From an uncultured Flavobacteriales bacterium (GTDB lineage Bacteria; Bacteroidota; Bacteroidia; Flavobacteriales_G; Salibacteraceae), in contig CAJQLE010000001.1 in the NCBI GenBank assembly GCA_905479105.1, forward strand, positions 628,499 to 692,498: DNA of 64,000 bases. Direction: 5' to 3'. Each line of letters opens with the position of its first letter. The stretch's first letter is position 1. Position numbers and translations under genes: made by a program. Below, in pieces: positions 63,001-64,000 of the stretch. A model generated the notes under the pieces. The model saw only the letters and a list, made by a program, of their open reading frames with translations, made no database searches and was not told the DNA's origin.

Positions 63001-64000
63001 CGCTTGGGTCAGTTACAGTGAGAACAATTGTTTGCGTTGTTCCAGCATCTGTACAATCGAATACCGAATCAGAAAGTGCTAAGTTGAACGTGGCGCAGTT
63101 GTCAGAACTCAAGTAGCCGATTTGTGTTGCTGTTACCGAAGCTGTGCCTGCACCACTCAAGTAAATCGTAGTATCGATTGCAATGGTTGTTGGAGTAATA
63201 GAATCGATTACCGTTACAACAGAACTAACCACAGAAACATTGCCATTTACATCCGTCACGGTGAGCGTGATGTTGTTTGTTCCTACTTCCGTGCAATCAA
63301 ACGTTGAGTCAGAAAGGACACGTGAAGCAATGTTACAGTTGTCAGAAGAAGCTGAATCGATTTGAGTAACGGTGATTGCTGCGTTCCCTGACGCATCCAA
63401 ATAAATCGTTGTGTCAATTGCAAAAACAATCGGAGAAGTTGTATCCAGAACCGTCACTGAAAATCCGGCTGTATCGCTGTTTCCAGAAGGGTCGAACGCG
63501 TAAAGTTCTAGGTTCAGAGTAAGGCCAGCATCTGCACAAGTGAAGGCAGAATCTGAGGTTGCTAAATAGTCAATCGGGCAGTTATCAGCCGAACCGTTGT
63601 CAGCATCATTCGGGGTAATTGAAGCAGCTCCGTTTGCATCTAGATAAACCGTCAAGTTTTGTGCAGTTGCAACAGGAGCGGTAGTATCTAGCACCGTAAT
63701 GTATGAAGTGTCAGTTGAACTGTTTCCGTATGAATCTGAACCAGTTAAGATGATCGCCAAAGTAGAATCAGCATCTGTACAATCGAATACCGAATCAGAA
63801 AGTGCTAAGTTGAACGTGGCGCAGTTGTCAGAACTCAAGTAGCCGATTTGTGTTGCTGTTACCGAAGCTGTGCCTGCACCACTCAAGTAAATCGTAGTAT
63901 CGATTGCAATGGTTGTTGGAGTAATAGAATCGATTACCGTTACAACAGAACTAACCACAGAAACATTGCCATTTACATCCGTCACGGTGAGCGTGATGTT
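60023..64000 (-). CDS. Giant HYR-like repeat adhesin with T9SS type B (gliding-associated) C-terminal domain, N-terminus missing
   Basis: At least 1325 residues lie in the window; the frame stays open to the right edge, so the start is not seen. About twelve modules of ~80 residues carry the theme V-(T/I)-V-L-D-x-x-x-P-x-I-x-x-x-(N/D)-(L/T)-x-x-Y-L-D ... D-N-C, related to HYR/Ig-like folds. Three PKD-like modules with TAANAGLD follow, then the C-terminal domain with LPTAFTPDGDNFNDVWNLK, a typical 'gliding motility-associated C-terminal domain', the type B sorting signal. Type B cargo needs a PorP/SprF partner, which is next downstream (1-bp overlap). An exact nucleotide repeat shows recent module duplication. 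It is likely a surface adhesin. Confidence 0.9.
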   Translation of the reverse strand, partial: NITLTVTDVNGNVSVVSSVVTVIDSITPTTIAIDTTIYLSGAGTASVTATQIGYLSSDNCATFNLALSDSVFDCTDADSTLAIILTGSDSYGNSSTDTSYITVLDTTAPVATAQNLTVYLDANGAASITPNDADNGSADNCPIDYLATSDSAFTCADAGLTLNLELYAFDPSGNSDTAGFSVTVLDTTSPIVFAIDTTIYLDASGNAAITVTQIDSASSDNCNIASRVLSDSTFDCTEVGTNNITLTVTDVNGNVSVVSSVVTVIDSITPTTIAIDTTIYLSGAGTASVTATQIGYLSSDNCATFNLALSDSVFDCTDAGTTQTIVLTVTDPSGNTDTALAYITIVDLSAPVLITQNLTIYLDSLGAATITADSVNNGTYDSCGIASLSISTSSFTCADTGANTIDFIAADVNGNADTVQVIITVLDTQPAVVIAQNLTLQLDASGQATTTALAVDNGSFDNCGIALVSISQSTFSCADTAAPQIITLYVEDVSGNIDSTTVLMTIEDNVAPTVVTTNFTVGLDSFGFASILADSIDDGSSDNCSIESIWLDQNTFSCANVNNPVTITLFVRDVSGNINFGTAVVTVIDTIAPQIVVQNDTAYLDSMGTVSIAATLLNNGTWDSCGVNYLTLSQGAFDCSDFGTQTIIFSATDFNGNTSTANVDITILDMIAPTIIIQDLIVYLDSFGVASITADSVDIGTWDSCGMASIIIDSSSFNCANHNDTLPVIFTATDIHGNVSFDTATFYIYDTLAPFIFAHSDTFYLDSAGQYVVSYTQLNDSTSDNCGVDSMYLSDTLFTCLTVDSIVNIWFYAHDIHGNLDSLELDITMLDTIRPQFLCPDGIIVSNDFDQCGAIVSFTFPTASDNCTVDSIIQIDPTGLDSGSFFPVGFTELTYVAYDQSMNTDTCSFIIEVQDTAAPVLFCVPDTAICDTIFTFDLPSYTDNCSGFDVIQIGGIETGLFYPVGVTVNEFAVTDSYGNSDTCSFEVLRYDFPTAANAGLDQEKCEVYTATLDGNDPLVGIGIWTRIAGVGTIDDTLDNQAIISDIDTGLTALEWRIENSVCPVERDTMTIIEYVNPTAANAGLDTSICDTNEVFLTAVETDFGYGRWILPTNGATIEDTTDFQSLVTDLELGSYQFTWRIVNGVCPVTTDVVTIDVVPYPVVDAGDIKYIFLPSSIELEATSDLEVVFDWTPKSSLINDETVITTATPAVTTTYMVAGTTEFGCTSTDFVDVVVNESLDLPTAFTPDGDNFNDVWNLKELSSYPDNVVKIYNRWGNLIFESTGYQESWEGTFNGEPLPSGSYFYIIDLNVGELKPFTGSITIIK
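63043..63274 (-). repeat. Direct repeat copy A in the adhesin gene
   Basis: 232 bp identical to 63769-64000, at an offset of 726 bp (242 codons, three modules). It includes the segment encoding GAGTASVTATQIGYLSSDNC. Confidence 0.95.
63769..64000 (-). repeat. Direct repeat copy B in the adhesin gene (truncated by the window edge)
   Basis: Identical to 63043-63274 and possibly longer beyond the right edge. The base before the match (63768) differs from copy A, fixing the left end. Confidence 0.95.

Noticed and set aside
60023..64000. Repeats in the adhesin as a CRISPR array
   Set aside because: The repeats are in-frame protein modules of about 240 bp with divergent copies, not short direct repeats with unique spacers.

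Overview
The window looks like chromosomal DNA of a free-living Bacteroidota bacterium, most likely from the Flavobacteriales (Cryomorphaceae/Crocinitomicaceae/Schleiferiaceae-like). The evidence is several type IX secretion system (T9SS) parts (PorG-, PorZ-, SprE/PorW- and PorP/SprF-like), four secreted proteins with type A or type B T9SS sorting domains, a split ATP synthase operon led by a bactofilin, promoters of the Bacteroidota type (TTTG, about 20 nt, TAnnTTTG), almost no Shine-Dalgarno sequences and frequent TTG/GTG starts. I see no phage, plasmid, IS or CRISPR signal. The DNA is densely coded and no gene-free stretch exceeds about 300 bases.

Layout. 1-6.3 kb: the end of a secreted subtilisin-like protease, a duplicated-domain secreted protein, an ECF sigma factor overlapping an anti-sigma-like/beta-barrel protein, and a PorG-like protein. 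6.4-9.7 kb (minus): metallophosphoesterase, tRNA-Cys, folB and gltX. 9.8-19.7 kb (plus): DUF4175 coiled-coil protein, an RsbW-like ATPase, ybeY, mnmG, a PorZ-like protein, recO and a basic repeat protein. 19.7-26 kb: tRNA-Asn, a PfkB kinase, a YceI-like lipoprotein, a biotin carrier, an M1 peptidase, rnhA and an M23 peptidase. 26-35 kb: SprE, bactofilin, then atpZ, a small membrane protein, atpB, E, F, H, A and G. 35-46 kb: histidine kinase, enoyl-CoA hydratase, a polytopic membrane protein, flippase, dut, nucleotidyltransferase, TPR protein, DUF4292 lipoprotein and an EnvC-like activator. 46-50 kb: bacilliredoxin, tadA, a T9SS cargo protein, DUF2256 and a cryptochrome-like protein with rearranged domains. 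50-64 kb (minus): SprB-repeat protein, fused hemC-hemD, hemA, and an OmpA / PorP-SprF / giant HYR-repeat adhesin cluster that runs off the right edge.

How the genes fit together. The envelope is the theme: T9SS components, their cargo, LytM-type wall hydrolases and activators, and surface-polysaccharide genes. The OmpA-PorP/SprF-type B adhesin trio looks like one secretion/attachment unit. The housekeeping genes (ATP synthase, tRNA modification, heme synthesis, translation) are intact.

The most interesting signals are three near-parS 16-mers clustered at 14.06-19.07 kb around mnmG, a perfect 12-bp stem-loop with a short T-run between atpE and atpF, a photolyase-like protein whose FAD domain precedes its alpha/beta domain, a sigma-linked protein joining an inner-membrane segment to an outer-membrane-barrel-like domain, a secreted protein built on DFF-x-K motifs, and an exact direct repeat of at least 232 bp in the adhesin gene.
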